NCBI RefSeq assembly: GCF_014256275.1
Contig: NZ_JACCFE010000002.1
Location: 3,204,001 to 3,268,000 of the forward strand
Reading direction: 5' to 3'
DNA length: 64,000 nt
Source: Rhodococcus sp. 4CII
GTDB lineage: Bacteria > Actinomycetota > Actinomycetes > Mycobacteriales > Mycobacteriaceae
Shown: positions 53,797 through 62,141 of the stretch, piece by piece
Layout: each line of letters opens with the position of its first letter
Numbering within the stretch: position 1 is the stretch's first letter
Position numbers and translations under genes: made by a program
Notes under the pieces: generated by a model
Database searches by the model: none
The model's input: only the letters and a program-made list of their open reading frames with translations
What the model was told of the DNA's origin: nothing

Positions 53797-54750
53797 ATGC
53801 CACCCGAACCCGTACTCGAGCTGCAACTGACCGCCAGGACCACCGGCGCCGACGGCGTCGTCGTCCTCGAATTCCGCGACCCGTCCGGCGCCGACCTGCC
53901 GGCGTGGACGCCCGGCGCGCACATCGATCTGCTGCTCACCCCCGAGCTCACCCGCCAGTACTCGCTGTGCGGCAACCCGGCCGACACCGGCACGTGGCGG
54001 GTCGCGGTGCTGCGGGAGGCGATGGGCCGCGGCGGTTCCCAGTTCGTGCACGACAAGCTGACCGTGGGCGACACTGTCACCGTCCGCGGGCCGCGCAATC
54101 ATTTCGAACTCGAGCCGTCACCGCGGTACCTGTTCATCGCGGGCGGCATCGGGATCACCCCGATCCTCACCATGGCGCAGGCGGCGGACGACGCCGGCGC
54201 CGACTGGACCCTCGTCTACGGCGGACGCAGCCGCGGTTCGATGGCGTTCGCCGACACGCTCGCCGCGCGCTTCGGCGACCGACTCGTGGTCTACCCCGAG
54301 GACGAACACGGCCTGATCGACCTGCCCGGGTTGCTCGGCGAGGTTCGCGAGAACACGCTCGTGTACTGCTGCGGGCCCGCGCCGCTGCTCGACGCCGTCA
54401 CCGGTCACTGCGACGGCTGGCCCTCCGGCGCCCTGCACCTCGAGCGCTTCGCGGCCAAGGACCTCGACGCGCCGGTTCGGTCGGAGGGGTTCGAGGTGGA
54501 GTTGACGCTCAGCGGCAAGACGGTCGCCGTCGCCCCCGATCAGACGATCCTGCAGGCCGTCACGGCCGCCGGCGTGCAGGTGCTCTCGTCCTGCGAGGAA
54601 GGGACCTGCGGAACCTGCGAGACGGCCGTCCTCGGCGGCACCGTCGAGCACCGGGATTCCCTGCTCACCGCGGACGAGCAGGCCGCCGACGACACTATGA
54701 TGATCTGCGTCTCGCGGGCGACCTGCCCGCGCCTGATCCTGGAACTGTGA
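53797..54750 (+). CDS. vanB: VanB-like ferredoxin reductase
   Basis: A 317-residue flavin reductase with an FMN/FAD barrel (RQYSLCGNPADTGTWRVAV), an NAD-binding domain (LFIAGGIGITPIL) and a C-terminal plant-type [2Fe-2S] ferredoxin with ligands SCEEGTCGTC plus a Cys in MMICVSRA. It passes electrons from NADH to the VanA oxygenase. Start ATG 53797 with GGAGA upstream. Confidence 0.93.
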   Translation: MPPEPVLELQLTARTTGADGVVVLEFRDPSGADLPAWTPGAHIDLLLTPELTRQYSLCGNPADTGTWRVAVLREAMGRGGSQFVHDKLTVGDTVTVRGPRNHFELEPSPRYLFIAGGIGITPILTMAQAADDAGADWTLVYGGRSRGSMAFADTLAARFGDRLVVYPEDEHGLIDLPGLLGEVRENTLVYCCGPAPLLDAVTGHCDGWPSGALHLERFAAKDLDAPVRSEGFEVELTLSGKTVAVAPDQTILQAVTAAGVQVLSSCEEGTCGTCETAVLGGTVEHRDSLLTADEQAADDTMMICVSRATCPRLILEL

Positions 54751-54765
54751 GATGGAGAACGAGCC

Positions 54766-55518
54766 ATGGCGATCACCGGATCGGTGACCATCCGCTCGCT
54801 GCGTCTCCTCGAACTGTTCACCCCGTCGGCTCCGCGGCTGACCCTCAGCGACCTGTCGCGGAAGTCCGGGTACCCGCTGAGCACCGTGCACCGGCTGACC
54901 AGCGACCTCATCGAATGGGGCGCCCTCGAGCGGGACAGCAGCGGGCGCTTCACCGTCGGACTCAAGCTGTGGGAGATCGCCTCGCTCGCACCGCGCGGCA
55001 CGATGCTCCGCGAGCTGGCGATGCCGGTCATGGAGGACCTCTCGCAGATCACCCGCGAGAACGTCCAACTCGGAATCTGTGAGGGCACGGAGGTCGTGTT
55101 CGTCGAACGCATCGCCGGGCAGAAGGCCGTCCCCGTGCACACCCGCGTCGGCGGCAGGTTCCCGCTGACGGCGTCCGGCATCGGCCTCGCCCTGCTCGCG
55201 TACATGCCCGCCGACGTGCAGGAGCAGGTGCTGGCCGGGCCGATCGAGAAGTTCACCGACCGGACCGTCACCGACCCCGTCGTCCTGCGGCGGACGCTCG
55301 CCGAGATCCGCCGGTCCGAAGTCGCGATCAGCGATCGTCAGGTGACCCTGGACGCCGTCTCCGTCGCCGCACCGATCTTCGAACGCCCCGGAACCGCCGT
55401 CGCGGCCGTGTCGCTGGTGGTGTCGGCGGAGACCGCCTCGGTGAATGCACTGGTCCCGCTGGTGCGCGCCGCAGGCCGGACCATCAGCCGCGCGCTGCGG
55501 CCTCGTCCGCCGTCGTAG
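54766..55518 (+). CDS. IclR-family regulator of the van operon
   Basis: A 250-residue protein with an N-terminal winged helix (about 8-65; LTLSDLSRKSGYPLSTVHRL) and an IclR effector domain (about 75-245). It starts 15 bases after vanB with GGAG upstream, so it is the last gene of the operon and likely senses the aromatic substrate or product. The 3' end overlaps the convergent Rrf2 gene by 35 bp. Confidence 0.9.
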   Translation: MAITGSVTIRSLRLLELFTPSAPRLTLSDLSRKSGYPLSTVHRLTSDLIEWGALERDSSGRFTVGLKLWEIASLAPRGTMLRELAMPVMEDLSQITRENVQLGICEGTEVVFVERIAGQKAVPVHTRVGGRFPLTASGIGLALLAYMPADVQEQVLAGPIEKFTDRTVTDPVVLRRTLAEIRRSEVAISDRQVTLDAVSVAAPIFERPGTAVAAVSLVVSAETASVNALVPLVRAAGRTISRALRPRPPS

Positions 55519-55981
55519 CCGGCGGGGTCCGACGCTCCCAGGCGCCCGGGTCGGACGTCAGCGTGGAGAGGAAGTCCGGCAGCTGCTCGTTCGCCACATC
55601 CGCCAGGCTCACGTTCTCGAGCACGGCACGCAGGTTCACCCGCACCGCGATCCACACGTCCTGCAGTTTGGCGGCCGGACCGCTGTAGTCGACGTCCTCG
55701 GGCCGCTCACCCCGGACCGACGCCAGCGGACCCTCGACGGTCCGGATCACGTCGGCGATCGTGATGTCCTCGGCGGGACGGGCGAGCCAGTAGCCGCCGT
55801 CGGGTCCGCGCCGGCTGTTCACCAGACCCCCACGCCGGAGGTCGGCGAGCACGGCCTCGAGGAACTTGTGCGGGATGGTCTGCGACTGTGCCAGGAACTC
55901 GGCCTTGGACGGGGACGGCCCGGCAGCGGCCAGTTCGATCAGCGTCCGCACGGCGTAGTCCACCTTGGCGGTGATGTGCAC
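55484..55981 (-). CDS. Rrf2-family regulator lacking cluster cysteines
   Basis: A 165-residue protein with the Rrf2 winged helix (MHITAKVDYAVRTLIELA and IPHKFLEAVLADLRRGGLV, GGYWLARP wing). No cysteine is present, so it cannot hold the [2Fe-2S] cluster of IscR- or NsrR-type members and probably senses by another route. Divergent from the fatty acid hydroxylase gene, about 100 bp away, which it may control. Confidence 0.88.
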   Translation of the reverse strand: MHITAKVDYAVRTLIELAAAGPSPSKAEFLAQSQTIPHKFLEAVLADLRRGGLVNSRRGPDGGYWLARPAEDITIADVIRTVEGPLASVRGERPEDVDYSGPAAKLQDVWIAVRVNLRAVLENVSLADVANEQLPDFLSTLTSDPGAWERRTPPATTADEAAARG

Positions 55982-56081
55982 ACCGAATTCCTACCATCTG
56001 AGTATGAAAACGGGCAACTCAGTGATACCCGTCACGTCGAGGTACATTGACCTGGACGCTCGTCTTGCCGTGGAGGACGCA

Positions 56082-57050
56082 ATGTGGGACACCGTGACGT
56101 CGGCCTGGAACTCGGCGCTGCTGACGCCCCTGCACGAACCGGTGACGCTGGCCATCCCGGCGTTCGTCCTGTTCCTGGTCATCGAATGGTGCGCGGCGCG
56201 GCACCTCGAGGATGCGGCCACCGACCCCGACGGCCGGTCCCTCCCCGTCCGGGGCGGTTACGAACGTCGTGACGCGCGAGCCAGCGTCGCAATGGGCGCC
56301 GTGTCGATCCTGACGACCACGTTCTGGAAACTTCTCGCCCTGATCGGATACTCCGCCATCTGGGTGTACCTCGCGCCGTGGCATCTGCCCGCCGACGCCT
56401 GGTACACGTGGGTGATCCTCATCCTCGGCGTCGACGTGCTGTTCTACACCTACCACCGGATGTCGCACCGCATCCGGCTGATCTGGGCCACCCACCAGGC
56501 CCACCACTCGAGCGAGTACTTCAACTTCTCCACCGCGCTGCGGCAGAAGTGGAACAACAGCGCCGAGATCCTGATGTGGATTCCCCTGCCGCTGATCGGC
56601 ATTCCCCCGTGGATGGTGTTCATCGGGTTCTCCGTGAACCTCGTCTACCAATTCTTCGTCCACACCGAGCGCATCGACAAGCTGCCCCGGCCCGTCGAAT
56701 TCGTGTTCAACACGCCCTCGCACCACCGCGTCCACCACGGCTGCGACCCCGAATACCTCGACCGCAACTACGCGGGCATCCTCATCGTGTGGGACCGGAT
56801 GTTCGGCACGTTCCAACCCGAAACCCACCGCCCCACCTACGGACTCACCACGCCCGTCGGCACCTACAACATCTGGACGCTGCAAATCCACGAGTACGCC
56901 GCCATCGCGCGGGACTGGCGCCGGGCACCGTCGTGGCGCGACAAACTGGGGTACGCCTTCGGGCCGCCCGGGTGGGCGCCGTCAGGACCGCGAAAGGCTC
57001 ACCAGGAAGTCGACCGTGCCGTTGCCGTCCACGGTCACGAAGCCCAGTGA
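56082..57050 (+). CDS. Fatty acid hydroxylase / sterol desaturase family protein
   Basis: A 322-residue membrane protein with four to five hydrophobic helices and the three di-iron histidine clusters HRMSH (HxxxH), HQAHH (HxxHH) and HRVHH (HxxHH), followed by a conserved C-terminal region FGTFQPETHRPTYG. Members hydroxylate or desaturate lipids, sterols or carotenoids. ATG at 56082 with GGAGG five bases upstream is clearly the start. It overlaps the convergent YceI gene by 69 bp. Confidence 0.9.
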   Translation: MWDTVTSAWNSALLTPLHEPVTLAIPAFVLFLVIEWCAARHLEDAATDPDGRSLPVRGGYERRDARASVAMGAVSILTTTFWKLLALIGYSAIWVYLAPWHLPADAWYTWVILILGVDVLFYTYHRMSHRIRLIWATHQAHHSSEYFNFSTALRQKWNNSAEILMWIPLPLIGIPPWMVFIGFSVNLVYQFFVHTERIDKLPRPVEFVFNTPSHHRVHHGCDPEYLDRNYAGILIVWDRMFGTFQPETHRPTYGLTTPVGTYNIWTLQIHEYAAIARDWRRAPSWRDKLGYAFGPPGWAPSGPRKAHQEVDRAVAVHGHEAQ

Positions 57051-57665
57051 CGGCGGCGTCACACCGAAATCCGTCCAGGTGACCGGGATACTGCCCGACG
57101 TAATGAGGTCGTCGCCGGAGCGCAGCACGTCGATGTCGACGGACACCGGTCGCGACTGCCCCTTGAGGGTCAGCGTGCCCTGAGCGGTGACCGTTCCCAC
57201 CGAACCGTCCGCCGGCAGCGCCGACAGGTCGACCGGGGCGTCGACGGTGAACGTGGCGGTCGGGAACGTGGCGGTGTCCATGACGTTGCCGCGGAACTGG
57301 CCGTCGCGGCGAGACTGATCGGTTGCGATGGTCGCCACCTGCACCGTCACCTCACCTGCGGTGAGTTTCTCGTCCTCGACGGTCGCGGTGCCGGTGACGT
57401 CGCCGGTCGACCCGACCACGGTGACGCTCGCGCCGTTGAGGATCTCGTGGACGGTGTACCCCGCCGCGGTCTGGTTGGACCCCTCACCCGGTGTGACGGT
57501 CCACTGCCCGTCGACCGACCCGGTGGCCGCCTGCGCGCCCTCGGTGGACACCGAGGCCGCCGGAGCGTCGTCCTCTGCGATGAACTGGCCGTAGAACCAC
57601 GGTCCCACCAGCACCGCGACCACCACAACGACAACTGCGCCGACCAACCACCACAGTTTCTTCAT
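56982..57665 (-). CDS. YceI-family protein, membrane anchored
   Basis: A 227-residue protein with an N-terminal membrane anchor (about 4-24) and a YceI lipocalin-like domain (about 50-225; GQWTVTPGEGSN, RRDGQFRGNVMDTATFPTATF, GTLTLKGQSRPVSV). YceI proteins bind isoprenoid or amide ligands in a hydrophobic pocket, here on the outer face. ATG at 57665. Confidence 0.9.
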   Translation of the reverse strand: MKKLWWLVGAVVVVVVAVLVGPWFYGQFIAEDDAPAASVSTEGAQAATGSVDGQWTVTPGEGSNQTAAGYTVHEILNGASVTVVGSTGDVTGTATVEDEKLTAGEVTVQVATIATDQSRRDGQFRGNVMDTATFPTATFTVDAPVDLSALPADGSVGTVTAQGTLTLKGQSRPVSVDIDVLRSGDDLITSGSIPVTWTDFGVTPPSLGFVTVDGNGTVDFLVSLSRS

Positions 57666-57727
57666 GAGCTCAGGCTAGTTGCAGCTTCAATTGCTGTCAC
57701 TCGCTACGACCTGGGAGTGCGCTGGGA

Positions 57728-57768
57728 ACAAAAAAGCTCCCCACCTGCGGGTGCAGGTGGGGAGCTTT
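57728..57768 (-). terminator. Terminator of tRNA-Ser(CGA)
   Basis: A perfect 16-bp stem (57733-57748 with 57753-57768, loop GGGT) read on the minus strand ends in a run of six T, directly against the tRNA 3' end. Confidence 0.93.
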
Positions 57769-57858
57769 GGCGGTGGCGGAGGGATTTGAACCCTCGGACG
57801 GGGGTTACCCGTCACACGCTTTCGAGGCGTGCTCCTTAGGCCGCTCGGACACGCCACC
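57768..57858 (-). tRNA. tRNA-Ser (anticodon CGA)
   Basis: The acceptor stem GGTGGCG pairs with CGCCACC, with G and an encoded CCA (57770-57768). It has a long variable arm, T-loop GGTTCAAATCC, and anticodon loop CTCGAAA (CGA), reading UCG. The CCA end abuts the terminator stem. Confidence 0.97.
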
Positions 57859-57914
57859 GCCGGTGACTTTACCGGATGTGGCGCCCGAGCCCGAAATCGC
57901 CAGGTGAACCCGCG

Positions 57915-58106
57915 TTACGTGAGCTTGTCCTTGAGGTTCTTGGCGGCGTCCTTGACCTTCTCGCCGGCATCCTTCACCGCCGACGAGGCCTGATCTGCTT
58001 TGCCTTCGTCGCGCAGGTCCGGATCGCCCGTCGCCTTGCCCGTGGCTTCCTTGGCCTGGCCCTTCAGATCTTCTGCCTTGTTCGAAGCTTTGTCTGCGAT
58101 TCCCAC
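57915..58106 (-). CDS. CsbD-family small stress protein
   Basis: A 63-residue, highly charged, Lys/Ala/Asp-rich protein (KAEDLKGQAKEATGKATGDP) of the CsbD family, small unstructured proteins induced by general stress in many bacteria; molecular role unknown. ATG at 58106 with GGAGGT upstream. Confidence 0.9.
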   Translation of the reverse strand: MGIADKASNKAEDLKGQAKEATGKATGDPDLRDEGKADQASSAVKDAGEKVKDAAKNLKDKLT

Positions 58107-58244
58107 GAGATACCTCCGTGAATCCGTTTTCGGACCCGGCCTCGGGTCCGGCGGCGCCTATTCGGCACCTTTCTCCAGAGAAGCACGGGTCATGCGGACC
58201 CGGCCACAAACTGTCGAGTACCCCACGAACGGGTTTGAAACCGG

Positions 58245-58703
58245 TCAGCGGCGTTCACGGAAGAAATCTTCGAGGATCCCGGCGCATTCGTCCTCGAGAA
58301 CACCGCCCCTGACCTGCGGACGGTGCGTGAGCCGGCGATCGCGGACCACATCCCACAGCGAGCCCACCGCACCCGTCTTCGGCTCCCACGCCCCGAACAC
58401 CACCCGGGAGATCCGGGCCAGGACGAGCGCGCCCGCGCACATCGTGCACGGCTCCAGCGTCACCGCCAGCGTCGCCCCTTCGAGGCGCCAGCCGTCGCCG
58501 TACACCCGCGCGGCCGCCCGCAACGCGATGATCTCCGCGTGCGCCGTCGGATCCGACATCGCCTCGCGCGAATTCACGGCCCGCGACACCTCGACCCCCT
58601 CGGCGTCGAACACCACCGCACCCACCGGCACGTCCGCGTCGGTGGCGGCGCGGGCGGCCTCGATCGCCGAGCGGATCATCCGCTCGTCGTCCTGCAGTGT
58701 CAC
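58245..58703 (-). CDS. tadA: tRNA-specific adenosine deaminase TadA
   Basis: A 152-residue zinc deaminase that converts A34 of tRNA(Arg)ACG to inosine. The active site is HAEI (His ligand and catalytic Glu) with PCTMC (two Cys ligands). Start ATG 58703, 11 bases downstream of its conserved partner gene. Confidence 0.95.
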   Translation of the reverse strand: MTLQDDERMIRSAIEAARAATDADVPVGAVVFDAEGVEVSRAVNSREAMSDPTAHAEIIALRAAARVYGDGWRLEGATLAVTLEPCTMCAGALVLARISRVVFGAWEPKTGAVGSLWDVVRDRRLTHRPQVRGGVLEDECAGILEDFFRERR

Positions 58704-58714
58704 GGCGCGCGAAG

Positions 58715-59254
58715 CTACCGGGGAAGCTTGTCGAGGACGCCGGCCAGCTCCGAGGTGAACCCGAGCCGCTGCGCGATCATCCCGAGCTGCTCGTCCGGGT
58801 AGAGGTCCGTCTCGGACGTGATGACGGCCAGCACGGGTTCGGGCAGACCTAGGTCGGACAGCAGCGACAGGTCGCCCTCCTCCCAGGGGTCGATGTCGTC
58901 GAGTTCGTCCGGATCGATGTCCGGGACCTCGACGTTGAGCGCCTCGAGGACGTCGGCGGCGATGTCGTAGTCGATGGCGGCGGTGGCGTCGGACAGCAGC
59001 AGACGCGTTCCCGACGGCGCCGGCCGGAGCACGACGAAGAATTCGTCGTCCACGTCCAGCAGACCGAAGAACGCGCCCGCGCTACGGAGGGCCCGAAGCT
59101 CCTCCTCCGCGACGCTCAGACTGGTCAGAGCAGCCGACGTGAGGGCCTTGACCTTCCACCGGCCGTCCTCGTGTACTACCGCGACACCGAAGCCCTCCAG
59201 ATCCTCTGCCCGATCCGAGGAGGCGCTGTTGTTTTCCGCGCGCTGTGCACCCAT
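58715..59254 (-). CDS. tRNA adenosine deaminase-associated protein
   Basis: A 179-residue acidic protein (GFGVAVVHEDGRWKVKAL; DIDPDELDDIDPWEEGDL) that is nearly always next to tadA in actinobacteria, hence its name; function unknown. ATG at 59254. It is divergent from tyrA, as in the M. tuberculosis Rv3752c-Rv3754 block. Confidence 0.9.
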   Translation of the reverse strand: MGAQRAENNSASSDRAEDLEGFGVAVVHEDGRWKVKALTSAALTSLSVAEEELRALRSAGAFFGLLDVDDEFFVVLRPAPSGTRLLLSDATAAIDYDIAADVLEALNVEVPDIDPDELDDIDPWEEGDLSLLSDLGLPEPVLAVITSETDLYPDEQLGMIAQRLGFTSELAGVLDKLPR

Positions 59255-59321
59255 GAGCGCAACGGTAGCCCGCGGGGTGCCGGTAAATGAAGTCCGCACG
59301 GGAATGTGCCAACCTGTTCGG

Positions 59322-60272
59322 GTGTCTGATACCGCTTCCGCACCTCCGGTGTGCGTGCTCGGCCTGGGATTGATCGGCGGTTCACTGCTGCGTGCGGCGG
59401 TCCGGGCGGGCCGCGAAGCGTGGGGCCACAACCGATCCGCGCCGTCCGTCGACGCCGCCCGCGCCGACGGCTTCGACGCCGACACCGATCTCGTCGCGGT
59501 GCTCCAGCGCGCGTCGGCGGAGTCGGCGCTGATCGTGATCGCCGTTCCCGTCCCCGCAGTCGCCGCGACCCTCACCGCAATCGCCCTGTACGCGCCGAAC
59601 TGTTCGATCACCGACGTCGTCAGCGTCAAGGCGGAGGTCGCCGCGGCGGCGGCCCGTCAGGGGCTCGCCGACCGCTACGTGGGCGGGCACCCGATGGCCG
59701 GAACGTCGGCGTCGGGGTGGAGCGTCGGCAGCGCCGACCTGTTCCGCGAGGCCGTGTGGGTGGTCGGCACCGACGACGGCGTCGACCCCGGCATCTGGAC
59801 GCAGGTCGCACAGCTCGCCTTGGACTGCGGTTCCGTCGTCGTGCCCGCCGAGTCCGGCGAACACGACCGTGCCGTCGCACGCATCTCGCACCTACCGCAC
59901 CTGCTCGCCGAGACCCTCGCGATCACCGGCGCCCGGGGCGGACCGCTGGCACTCGGTCTGGCGGCAGGATCGTTCCGCGACGGCACCCGGGTCGCAGGCA
60001 GCGCGCCCGGACTCGTCCGGGCCATGTGCGAGGGCAACCGGGACGCCCTTCTGATCGCCCTCGACGAGGCGTTGGTACTGCTGCAGAACGCGCGGACCGA
60101 ACTGTCGGAGCAGGCGTCGACGGCGGCGCTCGTCGAGGACGGTCACGCCGCCCGCCTGACGTACGACAACCAGGAGACGTGGGAGATCACCGGCATCGTC
60201 CCCGGCCGCGACGGCTGGATCGAGGAGATGCGGGACGCGGGTCGGCGGGGAGGGCGGCTCCGCCGCCTGTGA
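59322..60272 (+). CDS. tyrA: Prephenate dehydrogenase
   Basis: A 316-residue NAD(P)-dependent enzyme of tyrosine synthesis. N-terminal nucleotide motif VLGLGLIGGSLL, catalytic region VGGHPMAGTSASGW (His of the active site), and ISHLPHLLAETL. GTG at 59322 (leaderless) is preferred; ATG at 59304 is also possible. The TGA stop (60270-60272) is created by a single A where repeat copy D would otherwise have C. Confidence 0.93.
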   Translation: MSDTASAPPVCVLGLGLIGGSLLRAAVRAGREAWGHNRSAPSVDAARADGFDADTDLVAVLQRASAESALIVIAVPVPAVAATLTAIALYAPNCSITDVVSVKAEVAAAAARQGLADRYVGGHPMAGTSASGWSVGSADLFREAVWVVGTDDGVDPGIWTQVAQLALDCGSVVVPAESGEHDRAVARISHLPHLLAETLAITGARGGPLALGLAAGSFRDGTRVAGSAPGLVRAMCEGNRDALLIALDEALVLLQNARTELSEQASTAALVEDGHAARLTYDNQETWEITGIVPGRDGWIEEMRDAGRRGGRLRRL

Positions 60273-60324
60273 GCCTTTCTGGTTGCTGGGGCTACCAAAA
60301 AGGCGCACGGGCGCGCAGCGCCTA
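60266..60324 (-). repeat. Stop-codon-linked two-hairpin repeat, copy D
   Basis: On the minus strand it starts with the TAG of the glycolipid-binding-domain gene (60324-60322), then GGCGC-N3-GCGCC (60310-60322) and a 15-bp stem (60269-60283 with 60294-60308) with two mismatches. One mismatch, A at 60272, makes the stop codon of the convergent tyrA gene. Confidence 0.9.
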
Positions 60325-60909
60325 AATCCGCTCGGCCAGGCCCGGGTAGTCGACGATGAACCCGTCTCGATCGGCGGTCACCGAGGAACTCGACACAGGC
60401 GACAGCACGTGGATGCCGTCCGGGCCGCTGCTGTAGGTGAGGATCGCACCCTCGACCCGAAGGTCCAGGAGGTTCACGTACACGACGGGAACCTCGACGT
60501 CCTCCGATCCGAGGTGCAGGCCGTACCGCCGGATGGGCAGGGCGTTGAAGAAGGGGCTGAGCACCATGTCGACGTCGAGGGCACCGTCGAACGTGGATCG
60601 CTGGTGGTTGGCGCCGTGTTCCACCATCCACGTGCCCTCTTCGTCCCGGCTGATCGACATCTGCCGTTCACCGGCCGCGACGGACGTCCGCAGCGACAGC
60701 CGGCGGGTGACACCGCTCTCGTCGGTGACGAGGTCGTAGGACGCGCTGAACGCGGGATGCTCGGCGCACTCGCCGCCGATGATCCGCCCGGCGGCCTTGA
60801 TGCGGTCGCCATTGAGCTGGACGCGCACCGATTCCATTCGGGGTGCGTTGTCCGCCCGCCACGTCAGTACTGCGGGCCAGGTCGAGGCACCGGAGGCTTG
60901 GATGCTCAC
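60322..60909 (-). CDS. Putative glycolipid-binding domain protein (PF06475-like)
   Basis: A 195-residue all-beta protein: TWPAVLTWRADNAPRMESVRV opening (residues about 9-29, in part WPAVLTWRA), GVTRRLSLRTS and FFNALPIRRYGLHLG, matching the putative glycolipid-binding family. No signal peptide is seen. GTG at 60909 overlaps the TGA of the upstream membrane-protein gene (GTGA), so the two are coupled. Ligand unknown. Confidence 0.8.
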   Translation of the reverse strand: MSIQASGASTWPAVLTWRADNAPRMESVRVQLNGDRIKAAGRIIGGECAEHPAFSASYDLVTDESGVTRRLSLRTSVAAGERQMSISRDEEGTWMVEHGANHQRSTFDGALDVDMVLSPFFNALPIRRYGLHLGSEDVEVPVVYVNLLDLRVEGAILTYSSGPDGIHVLSPVSSSSVTADRDGFIVDYPGLAERI

Positions 60910-62003
60910 CTGTCTACGGTAAGCGACGACGGCTCCCGGGGTGGCAACGGGCCGAGTTTCGTTGCAGCAGAGTTGTCGAGCGCCAGTGCCCGCGCGCGTT
61001 CCGTGATCGCGATGCGCGACGAGAAGACGACGAGGGCGCCGAGTCCGACGGCCACGTTCAGCAGCGCTCCGAATTCCTGCGCGACGAAGTCGAACACCTC
61101 GGTGAGCAGGACGGTGACCAGCGCGGCGGCCCGCAGGAACTGCAGCGGCCACAGCTTGCCGTTCCGCAGTCGCACGATGGCCGCCCAGCACAGCACGAAA
61201 GCGATGGCGGATCCGATGAGCTGCCCGATGGTGGTGATATCGGTTCCCTCGTCGCCGCGAAGGTCGTCGCCGAGCGTGATCACCGCACTGAGCAGTCCCA
61301 GGGTGGAGAACAGGGTGAGCAGCACGGCCGCGGTCCAGAGCATGCCGGGACCCTTGGCGAAGTCGGGGGTCGCGCGCCGGGCCAGCTCCCGTGCCGTGGG
61401 CAGGGTCCGGCCGGCGCGGTCGGGGCAGCGACCGAGCAGATCCCGGACGGACGTGAGCGTCGCGTCGTCGGCGCCGGCCGCCGCGGCCCGGCGCAGCTGC
61501 GCCAGCGCCTGCTCCCGCCGCCCGCGGTCCAGTCCGCGGTCGAGTCCGCCGAGTGCGATCGCGGCGGCATTGGCGACGTCTTCCGTCGGGGTCGGCGGGC
61601 GCACGTCGTGCAAAGACCGGTTGACCAGCAGCAACACCACGATCACCACATACATGATCGCGATGGACGGCCGGTAGAAGTAGTCGTTGGTCTTGGTGAC
61701 GAACTTGCCGATCTCGTCGAGGAACAACCCGAACCCGACGCCGCCGACCACGACGCCCAGGACCCGCGGTTTCATCCCGAGGAACGAGAACACGGTCACG
61801 AGGGCCACGACCATGCCGAGTCCGCCCCACAGGACGTGTGCGATGTGCAGCGACGAACCCCCGACCTGCGGATATCCGGTGAGGTGGAGGTAGGCACGGG
61901 TGAGCAGGATCGTGACGATGCCGATGATGACGAACGCTTCGACCAGGCCGCTGCCCTGAGCGTCGCGCAAGAGATGCGACCGGTGCCGGAAACCCGAGAT
62001 CAT
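60906..62003 (-). CDS. Multispanning membrane protein of unknown function
   Basis: A 365-residue protein with eight or so hydrophobic helices in two groups (about 20-135 and 220-340) and a cytoplasmic Ala/Arg-rich linker (about 140-210). FGLFLDEIGKFVTKTNDYFYRPSIA is a distinctive charged loop (residues about 88-112). I do not recognise a family. ATG at 62003 has GGGAGG upstream. Coupled by GTGA to the glycolipid-binding-domain gene. Confidence 0.75.
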   Translation of the reverse strand: MISGFRHRSHLLRDAQGSGLVEAFVIIGIVTILLTRAYLHLTGYPQVGGSSLHIAHVLWGGLGMVVALVTVFSFLGMKPRVLGVVVGGVGFGLFLDEIGKFVTKTNDYFYRPSIAIMYVVIVVLLLVNRSLHDVRPPTPTEDVANAAAIALGGLDRGLDRGRREQALAQLRRAAAAGADDATLTSVRDLLGRCPDRAGRTLPTARELARRATPDFAKGPGMLWTAAVLLTLFSTLGLLSAVITLGDDLRGDEGTDITTIGQLIGSAIAFVLCWAAIVRLRNGKLWPLQFLRAAALVTVLLTEVFDFVAQEFGALLNVAVGLGALVVFSSRIAITERARALALDNSAATKLGPLPPREPSSLTVDR

Positions 62004-62049
62004 GGCGCCTCCCTGTGTTCCCACCCACGAAAAGTCTAGATGCCTCCGG

Positions 62050-62073
62050 CCCGTGAGTAGTTGTACTCACGGG
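62050..62073. promoter_or_regulatory. CCCGTGAGTA-GTTG-TACTCACGGG palindrome
   Basis: A perfect 10-bp inverted repeat with a 4-nt loop in the divergent region between the membrane-protein gene (47 bp away) and the DNA methyltransferase (69 bp away). It shares GTGAGTA with the terminator at 44586. It may be an operator or a hairpin. Confidence 0.55.
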
Positions 62074-62141
62074 TGGTTGGTCATCACAGGCGCAGATCTC
62101 GAGTAACGTTCTCGGGTGACTGGTTCGTGAGGAAGGGTGCC

